Of a stretch of 64,000 nucleotides of DNA, positions 1 through 10,581 are shown in pieces. How positions within the stretch are numbered: position 1 is the stretch's first letter; every line of letters begins with the position of its first letter. Source of the DNA: Moritella sp. F3 (GTDB lineage Bacteria; Pseudomonadota; Gammaproteobacteria; Enterobacterales; Moritellaceae); assembly GCF_015082335.1 (NCBI RefSeq), contig NZ_BLRL01000002.1:534569-598568 (forward strand), given 5' to 3'. The translations under genes and the position numbers were made by a program. The notes beneath the pieces were generated by a model that saw nothing but the letters and a program-made list of their open reading frames with translations, was not told the origin of the DNA and did not search any database.

Positions 1-242
1 AAACAGATAAAACCAAGCAAGGTCAGACCAGTTAATATTATTTAACCACTATTTTTAAAAGTTTGTTTCAAATTTAAAATACTTAAAAAGAAAATTTAAC
101 TACCAAAAGTTAGTTACTTATCAGAGAAAGCGGTCATTAAGAAGGGGGAAAATAATATAACGACAATATTACAATAGAGAGTAATTAAATAAAGGAAATG
201 GCGACTTAACATCAATGTCGATTAAGCCACCAACAAAACTAC

Positions 243-695
243 TTAGACTTCACACGTACGTTCAATACGACGTGATTTACCATTATCATCAATTGCAACA
301 TAAGTGAATGTTGCTTCAGTAACGATATAACGGAAATTAAACTTCGGCGCATTAATCACAGGTTTAACCCAGATTTCTAGCTTAATCGTCATTGATGAAT
401 TACCAATGCGTGAGCATGAACCATAACAGCAAACCACATCACCCACTGTGACCGGTTGGTGGAACGTCATGCCATCGACCGAAATAGTAGCAACCCTACC
501 CTGGGCGATCTCTTTCGCTAAAATACCACCTGCAATATCCATTTGTGACATGATCCAGCCACCAAAAATATCGCCATTGGCATTGGTATCAGCAGGCATT
601 GCTAACGTACGTAAAATCAAGCTGCCCGTTGGGATGCGAGATTTATCTGCTGACGTTTTCTGGTTATTTTCTACTGCTGTTGTTTTATCTGTCAT
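243..695 (-). CDS. yciA: Acyl-CoA thioesterase, YciA family
   Basis: Hydrolyses acyl-CoA thioesters in the cytoplasm. The 150-residue protein matches the single-hotdog YciA family closely from about residue 24 (LILRTLAMPADTNANGDIFG), and carries GGWIMSQMD, which contains the family's catalytic Asp region, and VDGMTFHQPVTVGDVVCCY. E. coli YciA is 132 residues. The extra length here is mostly a polar 20-residue N-terminus, so a start nearer residue 20 cannot be excluded, although no other ATG is available. It stands alone, upstream of nothing obvious on its strand. The 242 bases beyond its 3' end hold no gene I can support. Confidence 0.93.
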   Translation of the reverse strand: MTDKTTAVENNQKTSADKSRIPTGSLILRTLAMPADTNANGDIFGGWIMSQMDIAGGILAKEIAQGRVATISVDGMTFHQPVTVGDVVCCYGSCSRIGNSSMTIKLEIWVKPVINAPKFNFRYIVTEATFTYVAIDDNGKSRRIERTCEV

Positions 696-769
696 GCTAA
701 CTCCGACATTACCTTATTTATTATAATTATAATTTATCTGCCTTATTTTACACAAAATAAGGCTTTATT

Positions 770-1780
770 TTACATCGTATGAAAATGCTTAATCTCTGCA
801 ATTAATAAGTCGATTGCGTCGACTGTAATATCTTGGTGTACCACAAAGCGGATCGCGTTACTTGCACTAATAATGATGCCTTTAGTCCGTAAGTATGCTG
901 CAAGTGCTTTACCATCTTTACCTGTGTATTGGGTAAAGATCATATTGGTTTGCACACTGTCTAAGTCGAAAGTGAATTCAGGTAACGTCAACAATTGCTG
1001 CGCTAAATACTGGGCATTGTCATGATCAACACTCAGTTTTTCAACCTGCTCATCAAGCGCTAAAATACCTGCAGCAGCTAAAATACCCGCTTGACGCATA
1101 CCGCCACCAAGCATTTTACGCCAGCGTCTAGCACTGCGAATTAATGCTTCACTACCCAGTAATAATGACCCTACTGGTGCAGCAAGTCCTTTCGATAAAC
1201 AAATCGATGCAGAATCAAAATATTGGGTGATTTCACTGGCATCCACATTCAATTTAACTGCGGCATTAAACACCCGCGCACCGTCAAGGTGAATACGTAA
1301 GCCATGCTCAAACGCCAATGCTTGCGCTTGTGCTAAATACTCAAGTGATAACACTTTTCCGCCAATGGTATTTTCTAATGACAGTAATTTAGTTTTGGCA
1401 TGGTGATCGTCATCAGGCTTAATGTTGTCACGGATAGCTTGTAGACAAATACTGCCGTCGGCTTCATTCGCAATAGGTTGTGGTTGTACGCTGCCAAGTA
1501 CTGCGGCACCGCCGCCTTCCCAACGATAGTTATGCGCATTTTGACCACAAATATATTCATCACCACGTTGGCAATGCGCCATAATAGCTAACAAATTAGC
1601 TTGTGTACCTGAAGAACAGAAAATAGCGGCATCGAATCCGTAACGTTCAGCGGCCATCGATTCCAATTTATTTACCGTTGGATCATCACCGTAAACATCA
1701 TCACCAACAACGGCGGTCGCCATCGCGTTACGCATTGCAGCTGTTGGTTGTGTGACAGTATCACTTCTAAAGTCAAACAT
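770..1780 (-). CDS. ltaE: Low-specificity L-threonine aldolase
   Basis: PLP enzyme that cleaves L-threonine and allo-threonine to glycine and acetaldehyde. The 336 residues match the family length (E. coli LtaE 333). Visible landmarks are the N-terminal FDFRSDTVTQPT, the GDDVYGDDPTVNKLE substrate loop, the HLDGARVFNA strand around residue 164 containing the PLP-pyridine Asp, and the Schiff-base lysine K197 in the SICLSKGLAAPVGS motif. It is monocistronic as far as can be seen, with separate spacers to both neighbours. A short untranslated region of about 150 bases lies between its start and the sstT terminator. Confidence 0.95.
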   Translation of the reverse strand: MFDFRSDTVTQPTAAMRNAMATAVVGDDVYGDDPTVNKLESMAAERYGFDAAIFCSSGTQANLLAIMAHCQRGDEYICGQNAHNYRWEGGGAAVLGSVQPQPIANEADGSICLQAIRDNIKPDDDHHAKTKLLSLENTIGGKVLSLEYLAQAQALAFEHGLRIHLDGARVFNAAVKLNVDASEITQYFDSASICLSKGLAAPVGSLLLGSEALIRSARRWRKMLGGGMRQAGILAAAGILALDEQVEKLSVDHDNAQYLAQQLLTLPEFTFDLDSVQTNMIFTQYTGKDGKALAAYLRTKGIIISASNAIRFVVHQDITVDAIDLLIAEIKHFHTM

Positions 1781-2097
1781 TTGCCTCTCCCTTAAGCCGT
1801 TATCTATATATGAACATCTATACTTTCATATTTAACCGATGATTAATTTTTTAATCCGTTGCTATTTCGGTTTTCTAAATTGTAAATGAGTATAACATCC
1901 GAGTAACAAGTGTCAGGTTAATTTCGCATTTTGTTACTCATTGTTACGCATTTAAAAATACCCCAAAATACTGCGTTAAAATTAACCAATAAAAAAAGCA
2001 GCCTGTTATCGCTAGCAGGCTGCTTTTCAATTAACTTCTGTAGGAGGTTAATTTATATCACTCTCCGCCTAAAACAAGTCAGACGAGTTGATTATTT
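1781..2097. other. Intergenic region ltaE/sstT
   Basis: This 317-base gap contains the putative ltaE upstream region and the sstT terminator at 1994-2027. I see no credible gene in it. The plus-strand open frame entering here runs antisense into sstT. Confidence 0.6.
1994..2027 (-). terminator. Rho-independent terminator of sstT
   Basis: On the minus strand the arms AAGCAGCCTG and CAGGCTGCTT form a perfect GC-rich stem, followed by a run of seven T. It lies about 70 bases after the sstT stop. Confidence 0.88.
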
Positions 2098-3339
2098 TTA
2101 TACGTCCGTTTTTCTTTCGTACGCATGGCTTACAGCAGCAGTAAATACCACGTCTGTAGAGCTATTTAACGCAGTTTCAGCTGAATCTTGTAATACGCCA
2201 ATAATGAAACCAGTCGCTACAACTTGCATCGCAATATCATTATCAATACCAAATAAGCTACACGCTAATGGGATTAACAACAATGAACCGCCAGCAACAC
2301 CTGACGCACCACATGCAGAAATAGCCGCAATTAAGCTCAGTAATAATGCCGTAGGTAAATCAACTGCAATACCCAAGGTATTCACTGCCGCTAATGTTAG
2401 CACTGTAATTGTAATTGCAGCACCACCCATATTAACCGTCGCGCCTAATGGGATTGATACCGAGTAAGTGTCTTTATGTAAATTAAGCTTTTTACACAAT
2501 TCCATATTTACTGGAATATTTGCTGCAGATGAACGCGTGAAGAAGGCTGTGATACCACTTTCACGTAAGCACTGAAAAATAAGTGGATATGGATTTTGAC
2601 GTGACATAACGAACAAAATAATTGGGTTAATCACTAATGCAACAACAGCCATTGACGTTAACAATACAGCTAACAGATGCGTATAACTTACCATTGCCGA
2701 GAAACCAACAGTCGCAAATGTTGATGCCACTAAACCAAAGATACCAAGCGGTGCAAAACGAATCACCACGTGTACGATCTTCGATACGCCATCAGCAATG
2801 TCTTTGATCACTTGTTTTGTTGTAGGAGATGAATGCTTTAGTGCAGCACCAAAACCAATACCCCATGTTAAAACACCAATAAAGTTACTGGTCACAATGG
2901 CATTAATTGGGTTATCAACAACCTGGTAGATCAAGTTGCGCAATACTTCAGTAATATTACTCGGCGCAGAATTGGTTGCGGCTTCTGTTACTAAGGTAAG
3001 CTGTACAGGAAATAAGAAACTTAAACTAACTGCGACAACCGCTGCTGCAAAAGTACCTAATAAATACAAGGTCACAATCGGACGTATATTAGCATTCGTA
3101 TTAGACGCTTGATTTGCAATTGCAGAGATAACTAATACAAACACTAATAAAGGTGCGATCGCTTTCAGTGCACTAACAAATAACCCACCAAATAAACTCG
3201 CTTCGATAGCAATACTAGGGGCTGCATACGCTAACGCGATACCCGCAATAATACTAATAATGATCTGCTTAACCAAACTCAGTTGCAAAAGCCCTGCTAC
3301 TTTACTACCCATATCACTTCCTATATCCATAAACACCAA
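2098..3339 (-). CDS. sstT: Sodium/serine-threonine symporter SstT
   Basis: Inner-membrane Na+-coupled serine and threonine uptake protein of the dicarboxylate/amino acid:cation symporter family. The 413 residues (E. coli SstT 414) match almost end to end. Landmarks are [17 protein letters not shown] near residue 20, the [14 protein letters not shown] segment containing the serine-rich signature, [17 protein letters not shown], and [19 protein letters not shown]. Eight or more hydrophobic segments with two re-entrant hairpin regions are evident. Translation may begin at the first ATG or at Met-10 (MGSKVAGLL); the first nine residues are not typical of the family. Not part of the pilin operon upstream: 123 bases separate them. 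Confidence 0.95.
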   Translation of the reverse strand: MVFMDIGSDMGSKVAGLLQLSLVKQIIISIIAGIALAYAAPSIAIEASLFGGLFVSALKAIAPLLVFVLVISAIANQASNTNANIRPIVTLYLLGTFAAAVVAVSLSFLFPVQLTLVTEAATNSAPSNITEVLRNLIYQVVDNPINAIVTSNFIGVLTWGIGFGAALKHSSPTTKQVIKDIADGVSKIVHVVIRFAPLGIFGLVASTFATVGFSAMVSYTHLLAVLLTSMAVVALVINPIILFVMSRQNPYPLIFQCLRESGITAFFTRSSAANIPVNMELCKKLNLHKDTYSVSIPLGATVNMGGAAITITVLTLAAVNTLGIAVDLPTALLLSLIAAISACGASGVAGGSLLLIPLACSLFGIDNDIAMQVVATGFIIGVLQDSAETALNSSTDVVFTAAVSHAYERKTDV

Positions 3340-3462
3340 TAAAGACGGGATAATACCAAATTAAATGATAGATATAACATTAAATATTAGTGATTCATCA
3401 CAAAACCACAATAAATATTGAACTAACAAGAAAAGGCAGTTAACAACCCTACCCCATCAGAG

Positions 3463-3894
3463 TTACCTAGTGATAATACCTTCATTAAAAGTCGTACTGC
3501 TCATAATTTCATGTGCAATATTAGCTCTATCACTCCAGCGGACCTTAATTACCACCTGCTTTAATACAAACGGCAACGTGCTTATCAAACTAACCTGCCA
3601 GCTGACATCAAAGCGATGTTGATCGTAGTGCGTATCACCAGCCGCCATCAAGCCACCTTGATTTGAAGATAACAGCGCAAACTCATCTGCCGAATCAGTT
3701 AAATAACGTAATTCCTGCAACTTATAATTCAGCAACGACCATGCCGCTGTATATTGCGATTGCTGTAGCTCAACATGAGCCTGCGTAAGCTTGAGCGCGG
3801 TTATATTAAATAATGACAGGCTTAGTATAAATGCACAGATAATGACCTCTATTAAACCTCCACCACCTTGTGAAAGGTATTGACGAGAGCCCAT
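3463..3894 (-). CDS. Minor pilin PilV-like, type IV prepilin
   Basis: Last gene of a four-gene minor pilin operon. The 143-residue protein starts with a short leader ending in glycines, then GGLIEVIICAFILSLSLFNITAL. This is a class III prepilin signal with Glu at mature position 5 and a hydrophobic N-terminal helix. The following LKLTQAHVELQQSQYTAAWSLL pattern resembles PilV, which primes or helps build the type IV pilus. The start codon adjoins the preceding gene's stop (3894/3895), implying translational coupling. The C-terminal half is poorly conserved, as usual for minor pilins, so the PilV name is by position and N-terminus only. Confidence 0.75.
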   Translation of the reverse strand: MGSRQYLSQGGGGLIEVIICAFILSLSLFNITALKLTQAHVELQQSQYTAAWSLLNYKLQELRYLTDSADEFALLSSNQGGLMAAGDTHYDQHRFDVSWQVSLISTLPFVLKQVVIKVRWSDRANIAHEIMSSTTFNEGIITR

Positions 3895-4362
3895 TCATAA
3901 TCCAAACAATGTTATAGGGTGCAAAACCCAAGGATTGGCTATCGTCACTAAGCGGCGCTGAAGAATAAGTTGCTCAATGCCGTTATAACCTAGAGTCATC
4001 GTCACGTTGAAATAACCATCTTTTTCCACGCACAAGTAAAAATCGCCAGACAGCAAGTATTCACGCATCTTGTCATTTTCAATAAATAATTGATTCGGGT
4101 CTAACATCAAGTTAGTACAGGGAGGTGCAAAGTCCAGTTGCGCAGGTGATTCATAAAGCACAATATAAAACAGATCTAATTCATTCTCTGCTGTTATTTT
4201 CGTTTTCAAATAATTGAGATCAAGATCATTTCTTTGGATCCGCTGCGCTTGGATATGCGCTAATGACAGACTAAAATTAAGCATAATAAAAACTAAAATA
4301 AGTGTCGTAGACACTAAATAAAAACCACGATCCGTCGACATTGAGAATTGTTTATTAGCCAT
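3895..4362 (-). CDS. Minor pilin PilX-like, type IV prepilin
   Basis: Third gene of the minor pilin operon, 155 residues. It has an N-terminal RG|FYLVSTTLILVFIMLNFSLSLAHIQAQ segment that looks like a prepilin leader plus hydrophobic helix, but mature position 5 is Ser rather than Glu. PilX and GspK-type tip pilins often lack Glu5, which together with its place between pilW and pilV supports a PilX-like role. Cys residues around 82 and 112 could form a disulfide. It overlaps the pilW stop by one base (ATG within the upstream stop context at 4362). The protein is shorter than many PilX proteins, and sequence similarity beyond the helix is not recognisable by eye. Confidence 0.62.
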   Translation of the reverse strand: MANKQFSMSTDRGFYLVSTTLILVFIMLNFSLSLAHIQAQRIQRNDLDLNYLKTKITAENELDLFYIVLYESPAQLDFAPPCTNLMLDPNQLFIENDKMREYLLSGDFYLCVEKDGYFNVTMTLGYNGIEQLILQRRLVTIANPWVLHPITLFGL

Positions 4363-5027
4363 TACAATAAAGCCCTCGCGCTGCTGTTTCGTGAAAAAGC
4401 TAATTCAATATCGGCTAATTGACGATGACGAATATTCAGCGTAATAGTGACATACTCCTTCACTATTTGTGATGACACTATTTTCGAGATAATACTAAAC
4501 CGTAACGCCGTGATCTCTATATTTTCCGCCTGAGAAATCATTTCCCAACCTAAGCCACCATCACAACTCACGTTACTGCCTTTACGTAATTGCAGGCCTC
4601 CATTATGTAATCGGAAGCCAAAATCTTCATGGCTAAAAATACCATCTTCATTACGATCATAGCGGTAAGTAATACAATTTTGGTTGCTGTTTAAGCTAAA
4701 TATTTTAGTGTTGTTATCTATTGGATTTAAATAGACAAATGGATTTAAAACGTCTGGGTTGGTATTGAACCCAGCTCTATTTAACTCCCGCTGTATAACG
4801 GTTAATAGACTTTTAGCTTCATGCTGAATTAAATAATACTGTTCAGCACGTGCGTTATAAAGCTGCTGGTTCGCGAATATGCGCCAAGCGCCCGTAAAAA
4901 CAATAGCCGCCAGCGACATTGATATCATCAACTCAACGAGTCCATATCCCCGAACACCACATTGAGGAGATAGGGCTGAATTAACACGCTGCATAACTAG
5001 CACTCTCACCGTCCACCATACAGACAC
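4362..5027 (-). CDS. Minor pilin PilW-like, type IV prepilin
   Basis: Second gene of the minor pilin operon, 221 residues from the longest start. The leader ends RG|YGLVELMISMSLAAIVFTGAWRIF, a canonical prepilin site with Glu5. The body has FNTNPDVLNPF, a CITYRYDRNEDGIF stretch and EMISQAENIEITALRFSI, the arrangement seen in PilW/PilJ-type minor pilins. The first Met gives an unusually long leader. Met-12 (MQRVNSALSPQCG) is the more likely start and would put the gene start at about 4994, reducing the overlap with the upstream gene from 47 to 14 bases. Confidence 0.75.
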   Translation of the reverse strand: MSVWWTVRVLVMQRVNSALSPQCGVRGYGLVELMISMSLAAIVFTGAWRIFANQQLYNARAEQYYLIQHEAKSLLTVIQRELNRAGFNTNPDVLNPFVYLNPIDNNTKIFSLNSNQNCITYRYDRNEDGIFSHEDFGFRLHNGGLQLRKGSNVSCDGGLGWEMISQAENIEITALRFSIISKIVSSQIVKEYVTITLNIRHRQLADIELAFSRNSSARALL

Positions 5028-5508
5028 GAATACGTCCCTGAGAACTCACGACCACTGCAATCACAAAATCCTCTAAACTAAGCAGATAGGTGGCCCCATT
5101 GGTCATTCCGAATAAAGGTGAAAAAGATAAGCTAGGGCGATTAACCGTCATCGATATTGCATTTACATTCTTGAGCGTAAAGCCATAATGAGACTGGCAT
5201 GAGACTGTTGAAATGACACAATTGCAATGTGAAACCGCGCTAATAACCCAGCAAGATTTAACCGCGATAAGATCATTACCCTGCTGGTTCACATTAAAAT
5301 AATGTACTTGATCCCTCGCTATCGCCAGCTGTTTAGTCACATAAAGCGCTTCAACAAGTTGCCGAGTAAGGTCCAATATTTTATATTTATTTATATAATA
5401 ACTGAATGAAGGTAAGCTAATCGCGGCCAGTATCGACACGATAGCCAACCCCACCAATAAGGCCATTAACGTAACGCCCTCTACTTTTCGTCTATCTTGC
5501 ATCGTCAT
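4981..5508 (-). CDS. FimT/GspH-like pseudopilin
   Basis: First gene of the minor pilin operon, 175 residues. The N-terminus EG|VTLMALLVGLAIVSILAAISLPSF is a prepilin-type leader and helix with the ILAAISLPSF ending typical of FimT/FimU/GspH. Mature residue 5 is Ala instead of the usual Glu, a notable loss because Glu5 normally neutralises the N-terminus of the neighbouring subunit. The C-terminal half contains paired cysteines (CWVISAVSHCNCVISTVSC) and a GRIRVC strand, as in GspH-fold pilins. FimT proteins in related bacteria can bind DNA for natural transformation; no such residue can be assigned here by eye. Confidence 0.75.
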   Translation of the reverse strand: MTMQDRRKVEGVTLMALLVGLAIVSILAAISLPSFSYYINKYKILDLTRQLVEALYVTKQLAIARDQVHYFNVNQQGNDLIAVKSCWVISAVSHCNCVISTVSCQSHYGFTLKNVNAISMTVNRPSLSFSPLFGMTNGATYLLSLEDFVIAVVVSSQGRIRVCMVDGESASYAAC

Positions 5509-5718
5509 GACAGTGATAATCCGATTATCAAACAGTAGCGATAACCTTAGAATAAAATGTAATCACTGCTACTTTTATATCAATAAACAGGTAAAATGTT
5601 CAATAATTATTGACTACGCCCACAGTGAACACTTATGTAATTTGATGAAATTAAGTGACATAAACAAGTAAACCACAAGTGTAATCAAAGAAAAAACACG
5701 CACAATTAAAGAGTTATT

Positions 5719-5940
5719 ATGTCAAAACTAGATTTTTCAGATATCAATAAAAGCAGTTCAAAATCATTTCACGAACAGCGTAATACCATCAAAAAAGTAT
5801 GCCTTGGTAAAACCGTGTTATGCCCTGTTTGCCAACAGCCATTAAAATTATTGCCGCCAAAAAATAAAAATGATGAATCAAAAACCGGCGTGAGCTGCGT
5901 GAAGGGTTGTACTTTTATTGAATTGGAATTTGAACTGTAA
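5719..5940 (+). CDS. Small zinc-ribbon-like conserved protein
   Basis: Encodes 73 residues with CPVC at about residue 36-39 and a second CxxxC pair (CVKGC) at 60-64, an arrangement consistent with a small zinc ribbon. The N-terminal third is polar and Ser/Lys-rich. I do not recognise a named family. An AAAGAG Shine-Dalgarno-like sequence lies 9 bases before the ATG and a strong terminator follows, which supports a real gene. It is transcribed towards carB and shares the bidirectional terminator with it. Confidence 0.65.
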   Translation: MSKLDFSDINKSSSKSFHEQRNTIKKVCLGKTVLCPVCQQPLKLLPPKNKNDESKTGVSCVKGCTFIELEFEL

Positions 5941-6005
5941 TTACAATCGCTTTATAAGCTGTAATTGAAGTCATCAGGATTGCAATTACGCTAAATTACA
6001 GATAT

Positions 6006-6058
6006 AAAAAAACCTCGTTGCTTCTGTTATTAATATAACAAAAACAACGAGGTTTTTT
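6006..6058. terminator. Bidirectional terminator between the zinc-ribbon gene and carB
   Basis: Arms AACCTCGTTG and CAACGAGGTT flank a 24-base loop, with A-run on the left and T-run on the right, so both converging genes can use it. Confidence 0.85.
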
Positions 6059-6080
6059 ATTAACTATAAATACTTACAGC

Positions 6081-9000
6081 TTACTTAATACGAGTATGTA
6101 ACTCTTGTACTGAGCGAACTGTACCACGGTCATCAGCAGAGTGCGCTTGGCACGTTGCAAATGCAGCATTCATTGTTGTTGTGTAGTTAACTTTATAACG
6201 TAAAGCCGCTGCACGTAGTTGACGAGAATCTTCAATCGCAATACGACCTTCAGTCGTATTAATGATGTAGCTGTACTCGCCATTTTTGATACGGTCAAGA
6301 ATATGAGGACGGCCTTCATGTACCTTGTTTACTAGACGAAGATTAATACCTGCTTCACCTAGTGCAACAGCAGTACCGTGAGTCGCATCAATGTCAAAAC
6401 CAAGTGCAATTAATTGCTTAGCTAATTCAGCTGCGCGAGCTTTATCACCGTTACGAACAGAAATAAGCGCACGACCAGTCTTAGCAACTTCAGCAGAAGC
6501 ACCAAGCTGAGCTTTAGCATAAGCTTCAGCGAATGTATCACCCACACCCATTACTTCACCAGTAGAACGCATTTCAGGGCCTAGTAACGGATCTGAACCA
6601 GGGAACTTAGCGAATGGTAATACTACTTCTTTAACAGAGTAGTATGGTGGAATAACTTCTTCAGTGAAACCAAGTTCAGCTAATGTTTGGCCAGCCATTA
6701 CACGTGCAGCAACTTTCGCAAGTTGAACACCTGTTGCTTTTGAAACAAAAGGAACAGTACGTGCAGCACGCGGGTTAACTTCAATTAAGTAAACTTCGTT
6801 ATCTTTAACAGCGAACTGCGTATTCATTAGACCAATAACACCTAATTCTAATGCTAGTGCACGTACTTGGCCGCGCATAACGTCTAGAATTTCAGGGCTT
6901 AATGAATAAGGAGGTAATGAACAACCTGAGTCACCTGAGTGAACACCTGCTTGTTCGATGTGCTCCATGATGCCGCCGATAACAACATCTTTACCATCAC
7001 AGATAGCATCAACGTCAAGCTCGATTGCATTATCAAGGAAACGGTCAAGTAGTACTGGTGATTCGTTAGAAACACTTACCGCTTCTTTAAAGTAACGACG
7101 TAAATCAGTTTCGTCATATACAATTTCCATTGCACGGCCACCAAGTACATATGATGGACGAACAACTAACGGATAACCGATAGATTCAGCAGAGATAACC
7201 GCTTGCTCAGTCGTTGTTACCGTTGCATTTTCAGGCTGTAATAAACCTAAACGGTCAACAGCTTGTTGGAAACGTTCGCGATCTTCTGAACGGTCAATCG
7301 CATCCGGTGAAGTACCGATAATAGGTACGCCAGCCGCTTCTAGTTCACGTGCTAGTTTAAGTGGTGTTTGACCACCGTACTGCACGATCACGCCTTTCGG
7401 CTTTTCTACACGCACGATTTCCAATACATCTTCCAATGTAATCGGTTCGAAGTATAGACGATCTGATGTGTCGTAATCCGTTGAAACAGTTTCAGGGTTA
7501 CAGTTAACCATGATTGTTTCGTAGCCGTCTTCACGCATTGCTAATGCAGCGTGTACACAACAGTAATCGAATTCGATACCTTGACCAATACGGTTAGGAC
7601 CGCCACCAATGATCATGATTTTATCATTATCAGTTGGTGCTGCTTCACACTCTTCATCGTATGTAGAATACATGTAAGCAGTGTCGCTTGAGAACTCAGC
7701 CGCACACGTATCAACGCGCTTGTAAACCGGTAAGATATCTAAACGATGACGTAATTTACGTACTTCGTTTTCACTTACACCAGCTACTTTAGACAGACGT
7801 AAATCAGAGAAACCTTTACGCTTAAGTTGGCGTAATACCGTTTCATTTAAACCAGATAGGCCGATTTTACTTACGTTTGCTTCAGCGTTAACAAGGTCTT
7901 CAATTTGAACTAAGAACCAGTGATCAACACGTGTAATTGCATAAATCTCATCGCACGTCATACCGCTACGGAAAGCGTCAGCAATATAGAAGATGCGCTC
8001 AGCGCCCGCTTCCATTAGTTCATGACGGATTGTAGCTGTTGCACTTTCATCGCTTAGATTAACTTCAGGGTCTAAACCATTCTTGCCAATTTCTAAGCCA
8101 CGTAATGCTTTTTGTAGAGACTCTTGGAAGTTACGGCCAATTGCCATTACTTCACCAACAGATTTCATCTGTGTAGTAAGACGGTCGTTAGCACCAGCAA
8201 ATTTTTCGAAGTTAAAGCGTGGAAGCTTAGTTACAACGTAATCCAGTGTTGGTTCGAACGATGCTGGCGTTGCGCCGCCAGTAATGTCATTTGATAATTC
8301 GTCTAGTGTGTAACCTACAGCTAGTTTTGCAGCAATTTTAGCAATTGGGAAACCCGTTGCTTTTGATGCAAGTGCTGATGAACGCGATACACGTGGGTTC
8401 ATTTCGATGATAACCATACGGCCATCTTCAGGATTAATACCAAACTGTACGTTTGAACCACCAGTTTCAACACCAATTTCACGTAGAACAGCCATCGATG
8501 CATTACGCATGATTTGGTATTCTTTATCCGTTAGTGTTTGTGCAGGTGCAACCGTGATTGAGTCACCTGTATGGATGCCCATTGGGTCAAAGTTTTCAAT
8601 TGTACATACGATGATGCAGTTGTCGTTTTTATCACGTACAACTTCAGTTTCGTACTCTTTCCAACCGATTAATGATTCATCAATCAATAATTCTGTTGTT
8701 GGAGAAAGGTCTAGGCCTAACGTACAAATGTCAATGAACTCTTCCATGTTGTAAGCGATACCGCCACCCGTACCACCCATAGTGAATGATGGACGAATAA
8801 TACATGGGAAGCCAACTTCAGCAAGTACACCTTTAGCTTCTTCAATTGTATGTGCAATACCGGCACGTGGTGTTTCAAGACCAATTGCTTTCATTGCTTT
8901 ATCAAAACGGCTACGGTCTTCTGCTTTATCGATTGCGTCAGCAGTAGCACCAATCAGTTCAACGCCAAATTCTGCTAATACACCGTTGCTTTCTAGCTCA

Positions 9001-9299
9001 AGTGCACAGTTTAATGCCGTTTGACCACCCATCGTCGGTAATACCGCGTCTGGACGTTCTTTTTCGATGATGTTACGTACAACTTCCCAATGGATCGGCT
9101 CGATATAAGTCGCGTCCGCCATTTCAGGGTCAGTCATAATAGTAGCTGGGTTTGAGTTAACTAGAATAACTCGGTAGCCTTCTTCACGAAGCGCTTTACA
9201 AGCTTGGGCACCGGAATAGTCAAACTCACACGCTTGACCGATTACGATTGGACCTGCGCCCAAGATTAGAATACTTTTTATATCATTACGTTTTGGCAT
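6081..9299 (-). CDS. carB: Carbamoyl-phosphate synthase large subunit
   Basis: Makes carbamoyl phosphate from bicarbonate, ATP and ammonia supplied by CarA, feeding pyrimidine and arginine synthesis. The 1072 residues (E. coli 1073) show the expected duplicated architecture: first ATP-grasp half with [17 protein letters not shown] at about 13-29 and [17 protein letters not shown] near 301, an oligomerisation segment, and a second half beginning [21 protein letters not shown] near 560 with [16 protein letters not shown] near 843. The C-terminal MGS-like allosteric domain runs from about 935 and contains [11 protein letters not shown]. The gene lies 27 bases after carA and is surely cotranscribed. 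All core motifs are intact. Confidence 0.98.
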   Translation of the reverse strand: MPKRNDIKSILILGAGPIVIGQACEFDYSGAQACKALREEGYRVILVNSNPATIMTDPEMADATYIEPIHWEVVRNIIEKERPDAVLPTMGGQTALNCALELESNGVLAEFGVELIGATADAIDKAEDRSRFDKAMKAIGLETPRAGIAHTIEEAKGVLAEVGFPCIIRPSFTMGGTGGGIAYNMEEFIDICTLGLDLSPTTELLIDESLIGWKEYETEVVRDKNDNCIIVCTIENFDPMGIHTGDSITVAPAQTLTDKEYQIMRNASMAVLREIGVETGGSNVQFGINPEDGRMVIIEMNPRVSRSSALASKATGFPIAKIAAKLAVGYTLDELSNDITGGATPASFEPTLDYVVTKLPRFNFEKFAGANDRLTTQMKSVGEVMAIGRNFQESLQKALRGLEIGKNGLDPEVNLSDESATATIRHELMEAGAERIFYIADAFRSGMTCDEIYAITRVDHWFLVQIEDLVNAEANVSKIGLSGLNETVLRQLKRKGFSDLRLSKVAGVSENEVRKLRHRLDILPVYKRVDTCAAEFSSDTAYMYSTYDEECEAAPTDNDKIMIIGGGPNRIGQGIEFDYCCVHAALAMREDGYETIMVNCNPETVSTDYDTSDRLYFEPITLEDVLEIVRVEKPKGVIVQYGGQTPLKLARELEAAGVPIIGTSPDAIDRSEDRERFQQAVDRLGLLQPENATVTTTEQAVISAESIGYPLVVRPSYVLGGRAMEIVYDETDLRRYFKEAVSVSNESPVLLDRFLDNAIELDVDAICDGKDVVIGGIMEHIEQAGVHSGDSGCSLPPYSLSPEILDVMRGQVRALALELGVIGLMNTQFAVKDNEVYLIEVNPRAARTVPFVSKATGVQLAKVAARVMAGQTLAELGFTEEVIPPYYSVKEVVLPFAKFPGSDPLLGPEMRSTGEVMGVGDTFAEAYAKAQLGASAEVAKTGRALISVRNGDKARAAELAKQLIALGFDIDATHGTAVALGEAGINLRLVNKVHEGRPHILDRIKNGEYSYIINTTEGRIAIEDSRQLRAAALRYKVNYTTTMNAAFATCQAHSADDRGTVRSVQELHTRIK

Positions 9300-9326
9300 A
9301 GTTCAATTCTCTACTAGGTATCAGGC

Positions 9327-10472
9327 TTAGGCTTTGCTTTTTTCCATACTCTTTTCCATCAACTCAATAAAGTGATTGAAAAGTGGAGCGGCATCGTGCG
9401 GACCAGGACTTGCTTCAGGGTGCCCCTGGAAACTAAATGCTGGCTTATCTGTACGATGAAGACCTTGTAAAGAGTCATCAAATAATGATTTATGCGTCAT
9501 TACTAGATTGTCCGGTAATGTTGTTTGGTCAACTGCGAAACCATGGTTCTGCGCCGTAATCATCACTACGCCACGTTCCAGGTCTTTTACAGGGTGGTTA
9601 GCACCGTGATGACCGAACTTCATTTTTAATGTTTTAGCACCACTTGCTAATGCAAGTAATTGGTGACCTAAACAAATACCAAATACAGGAATGTCTGTTT
9701 CTAGAATTTCTTTGATGGCAGCGATTGCATAATCACACGGCTGTGGATCACCAGGGCCATTTGATAAGAAAATGCCATCTGGGTTTAACGCAAGTACTTC
9801 TTTTGCAGTCGTTTGCGCTGGTACTACCGTTAGACGGCAACCACGGTCAACTAACATACGTAAGATATTACGCTTAACACCATAATCATAAGCAACAACG
9901 TGGAAACGTGAGTCTGTTGCGTCTGCAGGTAAACCACCTGTTAACGTCCAGCTACCTTGTTTCCATTCGTATGATTCTTTTACTGTTACTTCTTTCGCTA
10001 AATCCATGCCTTTAAGGCCAGGGAATGCTTTCGCAAGTTCTAATGCGTGTGTTTCGTCAAGGTTTTCACCTGCGATGATACAACCCGCTTGCGCACCTTT
10101 TTCACGTAAAATACGTGTTAGTTTACGCGTATCGATATCAGCGATACCAACAACATTACGTTCTTTTAAATAATCAGAAAGTGTTTGTTGATTACGGAAA
10201 TTAGAAGTAACTAAAGGAAGATCTCGGATGATTAGACCACAAGCATGAACATCTGGAGATTCAGCATCTTCATCATTGGTACCGGTGTTTCCGATGTGTG
10301 GGTAAGTAAGAGTAACGATTTGGCGAGAATAGGAAGGATCGGTTAAAATTTCTTGATAACCAGTCATTGAAGTATTAAAAACAACTTCACCTACCGAATG
10401 ACCTTCTGCACCGATAGACACACCACGGAATACTGTTCCGTCTTCCAACACCAACAAGGCGATATTACTCAA
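9327..10472 (-). CDS. carA: Carbamoyl-phosphate synthase small subunit, UUG start
   Basis: Glutamine amidotransferase subunit that delivers ammonia to CarB. The chosen start gives 381 residues beginning [17 protein letters not shown], aligned with the E. coli protein's [12 protein letters not shown]. The N-terminal domain carries [23 protein letters not shown]. The class I amidotransferase domain has [15 protein letters not shown] with the nucleophile Cys, and the [12 protein letters not shown] histidine/glutamate pair. The start is the TTG at 10472, preceded by a perfect GGAGG five bases upstream. A longer frame starting at another TTG (10484) would overlap its own Shine-Dalgarno. UUG initiation is also known for E. 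coli carA, so this is probably a conserved low-efficiency start. Confidence 0.97.
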   Translation of the reverse strand: MSNIALLVLEDGTVFRGVSIGAEGHSVGEVVFNTSMTGYQEILTDPSYSRQIVTLTYPHIGNTGTNDEDAESPDVHACGLIIRDLPLVTSNFRNQQTLSDYLKERNVVGIADIDTRKLTRILREKGAQAGCIIAGENLDETHALELAKAFPGLKGMDLAKEVTVKESYEWKQGSWTLTGGLPADATDSRFHVVAYDYGVKRNILRMLVDRGCRLTVVPAQTTAKEVLALNPDGIFLSNGPGDPQPCDYAIAAIKEILETDIPVFGICLGHQLLALASGAKTLKMKFGHHGANHPVKDLERGVVMITAQNHGFAVDQTTLPDNLVMTHKSLFDDSLQGLHRTDKPAFSFQGHPEASPGPHDAAPLFNHFIELMEKSMEKSKA

Positions 10473-10477
10473 GACAA

Positions 10478-10482
10478 CCTCC
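10478..10482 (-). promoter_or_regulatory. Shine-Dalgarno deciding the carA UUG start
   Basis: GGAGG on the minus strand, five bases before the TTG at 10472. It is the only good ribosome site near the carA N-terminus and rules out the upstream in-frame TTG. Confidence 0.85.
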
Positions 10483-10544
10483 AAAAAATAGATAGAAAAA
10501 TAATAAAATAAATCAACTATTTACCCCAGGCTGACACACAGCAT

Positions 10545-10581
10545 AGTAATTCGAGATTAAAAAACCAACCTCTGAATTACT
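10545..10581 (-). other. Imperfect hairpin in the dapB-carA spacer
   Basis: On the minus strand AGTAATTC-A-GAG pairs with CTC-GAATTACT, leaving one bulged A and a loop rich in T (T6). It lies about 73 bases before the carA start. It is not followed by a T-run, so it is not a simple terminator. It could be part of a carAB leader structure; that is inference. Confidence 0.4.

Noticed and set aside
1931..2467. 178-residue plus-strand open frame
   Set aside because: Antisense to sstT over most of its length; no ribosome site and not protein-like, being a shadow of the symporter gene.
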